A model generated the notes under the pieces. It was not told the DNA's origin. It was given only the letters and a program-made list of their open reading frames with translations, and did not search any database. A DNA stretch of 61,826 nucleotides from a bacterium. Lineage in GTDB: Bacteria; Patescibacteriota; JABMPQ01; JAUVWW01. Below are positions 38,693 through 46,989 of the stretch, one piece after another. Position numbers and translations under genes: made by a program. The stretch is from the NCBI GenBank assembly GCA_030603885.1, contig JAUVWW010000006.1, positions 1 through 61,826 of the forward strand, written 5' to 3'. Every line of letters starts with the position of its first letter. The stretch's first letter is position 1.

Positions 38693-39268
38693 ATGATCAG
38701 CTTTCTTAGGGGTAAAATTAAGTCAAAGACAGAAGAATACATTATTTTAGAGGTCCAAAATGTTGGTTATAAAGTCTTTCTTTCCTTACCTACTCTTAAT
38801 AAAGTTGGTAAAGAAAGTGATTCAGTTGAACTTTATACTTATTTATATCTTGGTGAAAATATTGTGGAGCTTTATGGATTTTTAACTTTGGAGGAGGAAG
38901 AATTTTTTCAATCTCTGATAGACGTGGTTGGAATAGGACCCAAGGCTGCCATAAAGATTTTAGGTCTGGCCTCTCTAGATAAGATAAAACAGGCTATAGC
39001 TCAAGAAGATGTGGCCTTTTTAGCTTCTGTGCCAGGCATAGGCAAGAAGAAAGCAGAGAGAGTGGTTTTAGATTTGAAAAGTAAGATAGAAGTTAAAGAA
39101 ATGCCTAAAGAAAAGCTTTCTTTAGTCCAAAGAGAAGCTTTAGATGCTTTGGTTAAACTAGGTTACTCTACTCAGAAAGCAAGAGAAGCTTTAGCTGAAG
39201 TGCCAGAAGATATTAAAGAGACAAAGGAAATAGTAAAAGCAGCCCTAAAAATCTTAGCTAACCGATAG
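38693..39268 (+). CDS. ruvA: Holliday junction branch migration protein RuvA
   Basis: MISFLRGKIKSKTEEYIILEVQNVGYKVFLS, GIGPKAAIKIL, GIGKKKAERVVLDLK. Confidence 0.96.
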   Translation: MISFLRGKIKSKTEEYIILEVQNVGYKVFLSLPTLNKVGKESDSVELYTYLYLGENIVELYGFLTLEEEEFFQSLIDVVGIGPKAAIKILGLASLDKIKQAIAQEDVAFLASVPGIGKKKAERVVLDLKSKIEVKEMPKEKLSLVQREALDALVKLGYSTQKAREALAEVPEDIKETKEIVKAALKILANR

Positions 39269-39273
39269 TTAAT

Positions 39274-40293
39274 ATGGAAGTTATTGAGGTAAAAGAGAAC
39301 CAGAAAGAAAAATGGAATAATTTTGTCAAAGCCAGTCCGAATGGTTCTTTATTACAGTCATGGCAATGGAGCCAGTTTCAGGAAGCTTTAGGCAGAAGAA
39401 TCTGGAGATTAGCCATACAAAGTGAAAAAGAATGGTCAATGCTAGCTTTAGTGGTGAAACATAATCTACCCCTTGGCAAGTGTTATCTTTATTGTCCAAG
39501 AGGACCAATATTATTAAATTCCAAATTCCAAATTGCAAATTCCAAATTACTTTTTGATAAAATGCAGGGAATTGCCGAGAAAGAGAATTCTATCTTTCTG
39601 CGAATTGATCCAGCTATTCAGCCAACAGCCAACAGCCAACAGCCATTAGCCATCAAGGACTTAGGTCTAATTAAAACTTCTAAAGAAGTTCAACCCCAAG
39701 ATACTTTAATTCTAGATATTACAAGATCGGAAGACGAGCTTCTAGCTGGGATGCATCATAAGACGAGGTATAATATTAGGCTGGCTAAGCGTAAAGGAGT
39801 AAAGATTAGACAAAGTATAGATCTTAAAGATTTAGACATATTTTGGGATTTGCTGAGTGAGACTACCAAAAGAGAGAAATTTAAACCTCATTCAAGGGAG
39901 TATTATAGAAAGCAGTTAGAAGTTTTAGGCAAGGAGGGTCTGATCAAGCTTTTTCTAGCTCGATATAAAGGCAAAGTTATAGCAGCTAACATAGTTTCCT
40001 TTTTTGGAGATACGGCTACTTATTTACACGGGGCTTCTCTTTATGAATATAGGAAGGTCATGGCTCCTCATCTTCTTCAGTGGGAGGCTATTTTGGAGGC
40101 AAAGAAAAAAGGATGTAAATACTATGACTTTTGGGGTATAGCGCCAAAAGATTCCTCTAGTCATCCCTGGCTAGGCATTACCAGATTTAAGAAAGGATTT
40201 GGAGGACAAGAAGTACATTATATAGGAGCCTGGGATAAAATTTATCAGCCTTTTTGGTATAAAGTTTACAACTTAGTAAAGCAGATTATTTAA
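39274..40293 (+). CDS. FemA/B-like aminoacyltransferase (peptidoglycan branching family)
   Basis: SLLQSWQWSQFQEALGR, HHKTRYNIRLAKRKGV, KYYDFWGIAPKDSSSHPWLGITRFKKGFGG. Confidence 0.88.
   Translation: MEVIEVKENQKEKWNNFVKASPNGSLLQSWQWSQFQEALGRRIWRLAIQSEKEWSMLALVVKHNLPLGKCYLYCPRGPILLNSKFQIANSKLLFDKMQGIAEKENSIFLRIDPAIQPTANSQQPLAIKDLGLIKTSKEVQPQDTLILDITRSEDELLAGMHHKTRYNIRLAKRKGVKIRQSIDLKDLDIFWDLLSETTKREKFKPHSREYYRKQLEVLGKEGLIKLFLARYKGKVIAANIVSFFGDTATYLHGASLYEYRKVMAPHLLQWEAILEAKKKGCKYYDFWGIAPKDSSSHPWLGITRFKKGFGGQEVHYIGAWDKIYQPFWYKVYNLVKQII
39517..39551. repeat. heptanucleotide tandem array in FemAB gene (1)
   Basis: aattcca-aattcca-aattgca-aattcca-aattact. Confidence 0.92.
39619..39653. repeat. 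heptanucleotide tandem array in FemAB gene (2)
   Basis: cagccaa-cagccaa-cagccaa-cagccat-tagccat. Confidence 0.92.
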
Positions 40294-40305
40294 GCTTGTT
40301 AATTT

Positions 40306-40632
40306 ATGAAACAAGAACGTTGGGAACAAATAAAAGAGCTAATTAAAAAGAAATTCAAGGTTTTATCCGAAGATAAGGTTAAGGAAGAGGAAAAAGAGAT
40401 TGAGACTATTGAATTTCAAGGACCTTTGGGTAAAATGAAACTAGAATGGGTTCAAAAACCTAAAGTTTTAGATATCAGAGCTTCTCATGCTGCCAAAAGA
40501 GCAGGAGCAGCAGCGGGAAAAGTAGAACAAGTGCTGTCTGAGACAGAAAAGGTAAGCTACATAAAAGCCTATGTCTTTAAAGATGAAAATTGGGTAGAGA
40601 TTGAACCTGACAAAATGTTAGGCTCTACCTAG
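40306..40632 (+). CDS. hypothetical 108-aa protein
   Basis: Intact ORF downstream of FemAB gene. Confidence 0.6.
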   Translation: MKQERWEQIKELIKKKFKVLSEDKVKEEEKEIETIEFQGPLGKMKLEWVQKPKVLDIRASHAAKRAGAAAGKVEQVLSETEKVSYIKAYVFKDENWVEIEPDKMLGST

Positions 40633-40716
40633 ATGCCAAGCTCTAGCAAGCCTTAGAGATGGAATTGAATATTTTGATTTTTCTCGCTACGCTATAATAT
40701 ATAAGGCGATACTAAT

Positions 40717-40950
40717 ATGCAAGATATAGCTCCACAATCTGATAAAGATATCATTGATGAGATTCAACAAGCCTTTCTTTTGGAAGAGGTAACATATACT
40801 GAGAATGTAGTGGTGGTTTGTAAAAATGGAAAAGTTACTTTGACCGGTGCTGTAGACAGTCTAGAAGATAAACAAAGAATTGAGGATATTGTAGAAAATA
40901 CTCCTGGAGTAGCGCTGGTAAAAAATAATTTAAGAGTTACCAAGATCTAG
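40717..40950 (+). CDS. BON-domain protein
   Basis: VVCKNGKVTLTGAVDSLEDKQRIEDIVENTPGVALVKNNLRV. Confidence 0.85.
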   Translation: MQDIAPQSDKDIIDEIQQAFLLEEVTYTENVVVVCKNGKVTLTGAVDSLEDKQRIEDIVENTPGVALVKNNLRVTKI

Positions 40951-40998
40951 TATTTAAAAAGGCAGAAGAACTAGCTAAGATTTCTGGGTATGTTCAGC

Positions 40999-41007
40999 TG
41001 TGTATAA
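40999..41007 (-). promoter_or_regulatory. DnaA-box consensus (TTATACACA on minus strand)
   Basis: tgtgtataa upstream of first pilin-like gene. Confidence 0.4.
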
Positions 41008-41046
41008 CTTTTTGCCAAATTAAGCCAAATATAGTAAAATAAAGAC

Positions 41047-41625
41047 ATGAGACTTATTCCTTTAAATAGACTTTTAGTTGTTGTTCTTTTGGTTTTTTTA
41101 GGGGTATTCGCTTTCCATTTACCGGTTCAAGCTAATGATAAATGTCAATGCAAGGTTCATGGTGATACAGGCTGCACAGAAGATGGTGCAACGCTAGATG
41201 AGATTTGCAAGCCGGGCAGTACCTATTGTTGTCAGGGAACTATCTGTAAGAATGGAACTTGCGTTGGTGGTCTTTTTACCAAAGGACAATCAGCAGAATG
41301 CCTAGCTAAAGGAAATTGCTCAAGATGTGATCTGTTGATAGTTTTAAAAAATACCTTTCAGTTTTTGGTTCAGATTGCCGGAGCTTTGGCAGTTCTTTCT
41401 ATTATTATAGCTGGAATTATGTTTATGTTAGGTGGAGGAGCCCTAGGCGTGATGACTACCCGAGCTGCTGCTGTCGGGGTAGAAAAAGCCAGGCAGGCTC
41501 TAACTGCTGCCATTGTTGGTCTAATAATTGTTATTTTTGCCTGGAGTATGATTACTTGGATGATGCATTTTCTAGGATATGAGCAAGCGGTAGGCCATGC
41601 TTGGTGGAGTATTCAGTGTGAATAG
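41047..41625 (+). CDS. VirB2/TrbC-like pilin paralog 1, with N-terminal Cys-rich domain
   Basis: Signal peptide, CQCKVHGDTGCTEDG...CCQGTICKNGTC, two TM core. Confidence 0.75.
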   Translation: MRLIPLNRLLVVVLLVFLGVFAFHLPVQANDKCQCKVHGDTGCTEDGATLDEICKPGSTYCCQGTICKNGTCVGGLFTKGQSAECLAKGNCSRCDLLIVLKNTFQFLVQIAGALAVLSIIIAGIMFMLGGGALGVMTTRAAAVGVEKARQALTAAIVGLIIVIFAWSMITWMMHFLGYEQAVGHAWWSIQCE

Positions 41626-41681
41626 GCCCTCTAACTTGTAATAACATTAATTTAAGAATAACCTCTAATTTCCAATTATCT

Positions 41682-42038
41682 ATGCCTTGTTTTTCTAAAA
41701 AAATTCTAGTTTTGACTTGTTTGACTTTGATTTTATTTCCTCTCTTATCCTTAGCCCAGGCTACTGTAGAGATAGAGCCTCCAATAAGTCGAGAGATAGC
41801 CGAGGCTCCTATTCCAGTCATTATCGGCCGAGTGATTCAGTGGATTATGGGAGTTGTAGGTGCTTTAGCTGTGCTTATGATTGTTTACGCAGGGTTACAG
41901 TATATGTTTTCTGTAGGAGATGAAAGGCAAATAAAACAAGCTAAAAGTATTTTAGTGTGGGCTATAGTAGGATTGTTAATTTGTATCTCTGCTTATGTTA
42001 TTGTCTGGGCAGCTCTCCGGGTTGTAGAATTTGGATAA
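41682..42038 (+). CDS. VirB2/TrbC-like pilin paralog 2
   Basis: Signal peptide; VIQWIMGVVGALAVLMIVYAGLQYMFSVGDERQIKQAKSILVWAIVGLLI. Confidence 0.78.
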   Translation: MPCFSKKILVLTCLTLILFPLLSLAQATVEIEPPISREIAEAPIPVIIGRVIQWIMGVVGALAVLMIVYAGLQYMFSVGDERQIKQAKSILVWAIVGLLICISAYVIVWAALRVVEFG

Positions 42039-42567
42039 ATTAAAACGTTTCATGAAGAAAAACAGTCTAAGCTTATTGAAAAAAATATCGATTTCAGCTA
42101 TAATATTAGTAGGTATTGCTTTTATTCTAAGTTTGCCTAATACTGTTTTAGCCTCTACTGTTAAAGATTTTGGATTTACAGATATAAATCAGGTTTCACA
42201 GGAGGTAAAGGATAACTGTAGTAAATACATTAAGGATGGGAATCTTGATAGTATTGACGATGAAGTCACAAATGATGTTGAATTTTCTACCTGTCTAGCT
42301 TCAGCAGAGACAGGGCTAGCTAGACCTCCGGAAGAAGGGGGTCCGGAGATTATCATTGCCCGAATCATTGAAGGTCTGATGGGTATAATCGGAGCTATAT
42401 GTGTATTTTTCGTTGTTCAAGGAGGTTTGAAATATATCATGGCTGGAGGAAATGAAAAGACAATTGAGGAGGCTAAAAAAATGGTTTTATATTCTGTTTT
42501 AGGACTGATTATAGCTATTGTGGCGGTAATGGTTGTGGAGGTAATTATTACAATAGCAAGAGGATAA
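42031..42567 (+). CDS. VirB2/TrbC-like pilin paralog 3
   Basis: IIARIIEGLMGIIGAICVFFVVQGGLKYIMAGGNEKTIEEAKKMVLYSVLGLIIAI. Confidence 0.78.
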   Translation: MDKLKRFMKKNSLSLLKKISISAIILVGIAFILSLPNTVLASTVKDFGFTDINQVSQEVKDNCSKYIKDGNLDSIDDEVTNDVEFSTCLASAETGLARPPEEGGPEIIIARIIEGLMGIIGAICVFFVVQGGLKYIMAGGNEKTIEEAKKMVLYSVLGLIIAIVAVMVVEVIITIARG

Positions 42568-43094
42568 TGAAAAAATTTTTAAAAACATTCATCATTTCTG
42601 GTCCTTTGTTAGCCCAAGAAGACAGCAGAGAATATGGGCTAGTTCCTTTTAGGAATATGGTAAGCCGGGGAATATTCAGAGGAGGAGAGCCAGGGCAGTT
42701 TATAGTGGATATGGTCACTTGGATGATGTCCATTATTGGAGCTGTTGCTATTGCCTTTATTGTCTGGGGAGCTGTCATGTATGTTACCTCGGCTGGAAGA
42801 GAAAAGCAGATAGAAACCGCCAAGAGAATTTTACTTTATGCTATTATAGGCTTTATTATTGCCATTTTAGCAGTAGTCATTTTGCAGGTTGTGGGAAGAG
42901 TGGTGATAGGAGAAGAGGGAGCAGCCTATCCGTGTGATGAGTTGCAAGGATATAGTTGCATATCTGGGAGGTGGGATCCAGAATGTCCACCTGGACAGCC
43001 AGTTGGCCATGATTGTTGCACTGGAGACTGTATCACAAACTGTGCTGGCGACTTCTGTTGTAGTACTGGAGAGCTGTGTTGTTGTAAAGATTAG
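42567..43094 (+). CDS. VirB2/TrbC-like pilin paralog 4, with C-terminal Cys-rich domain
   Basis: MVTWMMSIIGAVAIAFIVWGAVMYVTSAGREKQIETAKRILLYAIIGFIIAI + YPCDELQGYSC...CCTGDCITNCAGDFCCSTGELCCCKD. Confidence 0.78.
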   Translation: MKKFLKTFIISGPLLAQEDSREYGLVPFRNMVSRGIFRGGEPGQFIVDMVTWMMSIIGAVAIAFIVWGAVMYVTSAGREKQIETAKRILLYAIIGFIIAILAVVILQVVGRVVIGEEGAAYPCDELQGYSCISGRWDPECPPGQPVGHDCCTGDCITNCAGDFCCSTGELCCCKD

Positions 43095-43159
43095 AAAAGG
43101 AACTATCTTTTCAGTCTCATTCAAACATCTAAGCATCTAAACATTTAATCTAGAGTTAT

Positions 43160-43666
43160 ATGTTACAAGTTACACGAAAATTAGCTCTATTTCTTCTAAT
43201 AATTTTTGCTTTATTTTTAATCGCCCAGCCTGCTTTTGCCCAGGATAGATGGGGAATCGAGCTTTTTAGAGGCAGACCTGAGTTCGTTGAGGCTCCAGGA
43301 GGAGTAGCCAGCGTCATTGTCAATATAGTAATGTGGCTGATGTCCATGGTTGCTCTTCTATCTCTGGGTTTTATTGTCTGGGCAGCTATTCGCTATGTCA
43401 CCTCAGCAGGGCATGAACAAATGATAACCCAAGCTAAGAGAACTTTATTTTGGGCCATCATTGGTCTATTGATTGCCATTTTAGCCATAGTCATTGTTCA
43501 AGTAGTGGCCAGGGTAGCGGAGAGAGGAGAGATGGAATGTCAAACTGATGCTGATTGTGGTGCTGGTTATTGTTGCTGTGTTAATGATGGGACTGGAAGA
43601 TGTGCTGGATTATGCTGGTGTCAATCAGTTGATTGTGTAGGACCTGGTGATATATCTTGTCATTAG
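43160..43666 (+). CDS. VirB2/TrbC-like pilin paralog 5, with C-terminal Cys-rich domain
   Basis: Signal peptide; two TM core; MECQTDADCGAGYCCCVNDGTGRCAGLCWCQSVDC. Confidence 0.78.
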   Translation: MLQVTRKLALFLLIIFALFLIAQPAFAQDRWGIELFRGRPEFVEAPGGVASVIVNIVMWLMSMVALLSLGFIVWAAIRYVTSAGHEQMITQAKRTLFWAIIGLLIAILAIVIVQVVARVAERGEMECQTDADCGAGYCCCVNDGTGRCAGLCWCQSVDCVGPGDISCH

Positions 43667-43712
43667 TCTAAGAGAGGAGAGAAAGAATATCCCATTTTCA
43701 TGAAAATAGAAT

Positions 43713-44276
43713 ATGAATCTATCTAACTATAAAACAATTAAAAAATTTCTTGTCATTTTATTGTTTCTCTGTTTCTTTATTTCTCTGTTTTTTAGTTGTT
43801 CTAATCCTGCCCAAGCTCAGCAAGGATTAATAGATAGACTTACAGAGCAACTTGGAGGGAGACAAGAAGGCGTCTTTGTTGAAACTCCAGCAGAGACAGT
43901 ATTCGTCAACATTATCATGTGGATCATGTCCATTATTGGCATTATCTGTGTTGCTTTTATTATCTGGGGAGCAGTGATGTATGCTATCTCCGGAGGAAAT
44001 GAGGAACAGATTACTCGGGCGAAAAAGATTTTATTTTATGCTATAATAGGATTAGTAATTGCTATCTTGGCTTTGACTATTGCTCAGTTTGTCACTAGAG
44101 TAGTAAGAGGAGGAGAATGGTGTGTGGTTTGTTGGGAGATTGATCCTGAGACAGAGACATGGTATAAGACAGGTACTCCTTTTGAAACCCAAGATGCTTG
44201 TCAGGAGGCAGCTCGCTATGCTCAGGAACAAGGACATAGCTGCTCCTGTCAGCAAGGGTCTTGTCCTAGTCCATAA
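43713..44276 (+). CDS. VirB2/TrbC-like pilin paralog 6, with C-terminal Cys-containing domain
   Basis: IIMWIMSIIGIICVAFIIWGAVMYAISGGNEEQITRAKKILFYAIIGLVIAI + CVVCWE...CSCQQGSC. Confidence 0.78.
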   Translation: MNLSNYKTIKKFLVILLFLCFFISLFFSCSNPAQAQQGLIDRLTEQLGGRQEGVFVETPAETVFVNIIMWIMSIIGIICVAFIIWGAVMYAISGGNEEQITRAKKILFYAIIGLVIAILALTIAQFVTRVVRGGEWCVVCWEIDPETETWYKTGTPFETQDACQEAARYAQEQGHSCSCQQGSCPSP

Positions 44277-44285
44277 TTAAAATAT

Positions 44286-44654
44286 ATGTCAACTCTAAAA
44301 AAAATCATTATTACTCTTTTAGTTCTGACTGTTTTGTTTGTTTTGTTTAAAGTTACTGCACCCGCTTATGCTCAATATGGTTTTTGGAGACTTAGAGGAG
44401 TAAGTGGCCTAGAGCAAGCCTCTGCAGCTGTAATAATTGTCCGAGTCATTCAATGGATTATAGGTATTGTTGGTCTTATTTGTGTTGTCTTTATTATCTA
44501 TGGAGGAGCAGTCTATGCTACCTCAGGAGGATCCGAGGAAAGGATAACTACTGGAAAGAAAGTTCTACTTTGGTCTATAGTAGGTCTAGTTATCTGTATT
44601 CTAGCCTTTGCCATTGCTGCTACGATAGTGGGCGTCTTGATCAGTCCAGGGTAG
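44286..44654 (+). CDS. VirB2/TrbC-like pilin paralog 7
   Basis: VIQWIIGIVGLICVVFIIYGGAVYATSGGSEERITTGKKVLLWSIVGLVICI. Confidence 0.78.
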   Translation: MSTLKKIIITLLVLTVLFVLFKVTAPAYAQYGFWRLRGVSGLEQASAAVIIVRVIQWIIGIVGLICVVFIIYGGAVYATSGGSEERITTGKKVLLWSIVGLVICILAFAIAATIVGVLISPG

Positions 44655-44656
44655 CT

Positions 44657-44665
44657 TGTGGATAA
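44657..44665 (-). promoter_or_regulatory. DnaA-box consensus (TTATCCACA on minus strand)
   Basis: tgtggataa between pilin paralogs 7 and 8. Confidence 0.45.
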
Positions 44666-44744
44666 AAGATTAGACAAATTAATCAAAATAATTATAATAA
44701 AAATATCTAAATTCTAAATTCCATTTGAAAGGGGGTGAAGACAA

Positions 44745-45098
44745 ATGCGAAAAATAAAGAAGATACTTCCAGTAGCGTTAACTGCTTTAGTACTAGCCGT
44801 GCCTTTGGTAGCTTTGGCTCAGTTTGGTGAGGTTAATCTTGCAGCACAAAATATAGCCATGGCAGGAGAAACTGATATCGCGTTAGTAATTGTCAATATC
44901 ATCCGATGGATTATGGGAATTGTAGGTCTGATTTGTGTCATCATGATTATCTATGGTGGTGTAACTTATGCCACAGCAGCTGGAGTTGAGGAAAGAATTG
45001 AAACGGGAAAGAAAATCTTACTTTGGGCCATTGTTGGTCTGGTTATTGCTATTTTAGCCTTTACTCTAGCCAGGACCATTGTAGATTTGTTTATATAA
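44745..45098 (+). CDS. VirB2/TrbC-like pilin paralog 8
   Basis: IIRWIMGIVGLICVIMIIYGGVTYATAAGVEERIETGKKILLWAIVGLVIAI; SD aaagggggtg. Confidence 0.8.
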   Translation: MRKIKKILPVALTALVLAVPLVALAQFGEVNLAAQNIAMAGETDIALVIVNIIRWIMGIVGLICVIMIIYGGVTYATAAGVEERIETGKKILLWAIVGLVIAILAFTLARTIVDLFI

Positions 45099-45174
45099 GT
45101 AGCTGTCTGCCAAAGGTTTAAAAACAAAATTAACTGTTTTAATATAAACAGCTATTTATATACTTTTAATAAGA

Positions 45175-45204
45175 AGCCAAGGTAATAAGTATCCTTGGCT
45201 TTTG
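45175..45204. terminator. terminator between convergent genes
   Basis: agccaagg taataagtat ccttggct ttt. Confidence 0.65.
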
Positions 45205-45211
45205 AAGTTTA

Positions 45212-46987
45212 TTAGTCGCTAATATGGTATAGAAATATAGAATGGCCTATTCTTTGTATGGGTTTTATATCTTCTAAATAACTATAGAATGGCTGTTTTT
45301 TATTTTTGCTAAAAAATTTACTCCATTGAAGATGATTAATACTTACAGCTAGCCATCCCTGGTAATTGTATGAATTTGACAGGGCAAGTTTTTCGCCAAG
45401 ATAGTACTTTGCTATATCTTCATTAGGAATGCCTCCCCCAAAACAATCAACTCCTATTTTTTTGATATCATTTTTCTCGACCCACATAGCTAACCTCTTT
45501 ATATCTTGTCCCCAATCAAGATTAGAATCTCCCAGATATTTATAGCCATTTTTAACTCCTCCTACATATTCATTGATATAGGCTAGATAATGAGGGTAGA
45601 TCTGGATATTAGCAGCTGCATACCAAACTAATAGAAGACAAAGAGCAACAAGACAGATTCTTTTTTTGCTCTTGACCTGCTTTAGCCAAGCTACTGTCTG
45701 ATTGCTGACCAAGATAAAGATAAAGGGAAAAATAGGCAAAAGATGTCTAATCCCAATGTTAAGTTTACTTTGAATGCTAACTAAGAGATAAATAATAACA
45801 AAGGCTAACATTCCCAGCTCAAAGAAATGTTTCCATAATTTTTTAAAAAACCAGTTTCGATCAGATATAATCTTTTTCAAATGAATGATTAATTTTTGAA
45901 TTGAAAAAGCAAGAGCTAAAATCATTAAAATTTGGACAGCTATAGGAGTTTTTAGTAGAAAAACTATGGGAAAATAATACCAAAAGCCTTCTTTTGAGAA
46001 GTTTCCTAACAAGAAAGTAGGGATTGGTCTAGAATTTGAAATTTGACTTATAGTAGAAAAAAGCCCTACACCATAGTGAGCAAAGGGCTTTAAGAATGGA
46101 TGATTGGTCCAAGTATGAAATAAAGAATTAATTTCTCCTTTGGCAAGGTAAGTATCTATAACTTGATGCTGAATATCTAAAGGAGTCTTTAGAGTATGGA
46201 ACCAATAGATGGTGCCAACTAGAAAAAGACTGATTATAATAATAAGAAAGAAACTTACCCAATAACTAAAAGCTCTCCGAAAAGGATAGGGGCTGTGGCT
46301 ATCTCTAGCCAAAGATAGGATAAAAACTAAAAAGACCGCAAGACAAAAACAAGGAATTAAAAGTAGGGCAGAAAATTTAGAGAGAAGAGCTAAAGTTAAT
46401 GTAATGCTAGAAAGAAGCAAAGATTTCCAATGTGGCGTCTTTAGAAATTTTAGAAAGCAAATAATGGCTAAAAATATAAAAAGCGTGACTCCTAAATCAG
46501 TGGTGACATAACGGCCATGAGCTAAAACAGTAGGAGAGAAGACATAGAGAAAAAGAGCAAGAAGAGCTGTTTTTTTATTAAAAAGTTTATAAGAAAATCT
46601 GTAAATAAAAAATCCTAGAAGAATCATTAAAAGAATTATAGGCAGACGAGTAAAGAATAAAATCCTGTCAAGATTATTTCCTAAATGATATAGAAATTGA
46701 GTACCTATAATTCTCTGGCTGTAGATTTCTAGATTATCCCAGGCTGGATGGTCTTGAGGAAAATTCAATTTCATGAATAGCAACGGAAGACCAGCGAGAT
46801 ATTTAATCAGGGGAGGATGTTCGGGATTAAGACGGGAATCGCCTAATTTAATATAAGAATAAGCAGCTGCTATATGAGGTATCTCGTCAGCTGTAGCTGA
46901 ATCGTCTTTAACACTAGTTACGGCTAAAATAAGCATCAAGGCTAGTAAGGCTACAGCTATCCAATTGGCATGTTTATTAATCCACAT
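45212..46987 (-). CDS. GT-C-type membrane glycosyltransferase (PMT/ArnT-like)
   Basis: Multi-TM; DEIPHIAAAYSYIKLGDSRLNPEHPPLIKYLAGLPLL; DSNLDWGQDIKRLAMWV. Confidence 0.78.
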   Translation of the reverse strand: MWINKHANWIAVALLALMLILAVTSVKDDSATADEIPHIAAAYSYIKLGDSRLNPEHPPLIKYLAGLPLLFMKLNFPQDHPAWDNLEIYSQRIIGTQFLYHLGNNLDRILFFTRLPIILLMILLGFFIYRFSYKLFNKKTALLALFLYVFSPTVLAHGRYVTTDLGVTLFIFLAIICFLKFLKTPHWKSLLLSSITLTLALLSKFSALLLIPCFCLAVFLVFILSLARDSHSPYPFRRAFSYWVSFFLIIIISLFLVGTIYWFHTLKTPLDIQHQVIDTYLAKGEINSLFHTWTNHPFLKPFAHYGVGLFSTISQISNSRPIPTFLLGNFSKEGFWYYFPIVFLLKTPIAVQILMILALAFSIQKLIIHLKKIISDRNWFFKKLWKHFFELGMLAFVIIYLLVSIQSKLNIGIRHLLPIFPFIFILVSNQTVAWLKQVKSKKRICLVALCLLLVWYAAANIQIYPHYLAYINEYVGGVKNGYKYLGDSNLDWGQDIKRLAMWVEKNDIKKIGVDCFGGGIPNEDIAKYYLGEKLALSNSYNYQGWLAVSINHLQWSKFFSKNKKQPFYSYLEDIKPIQRIGHSIFLYHISD

Positions 46988-46989
46988 GT

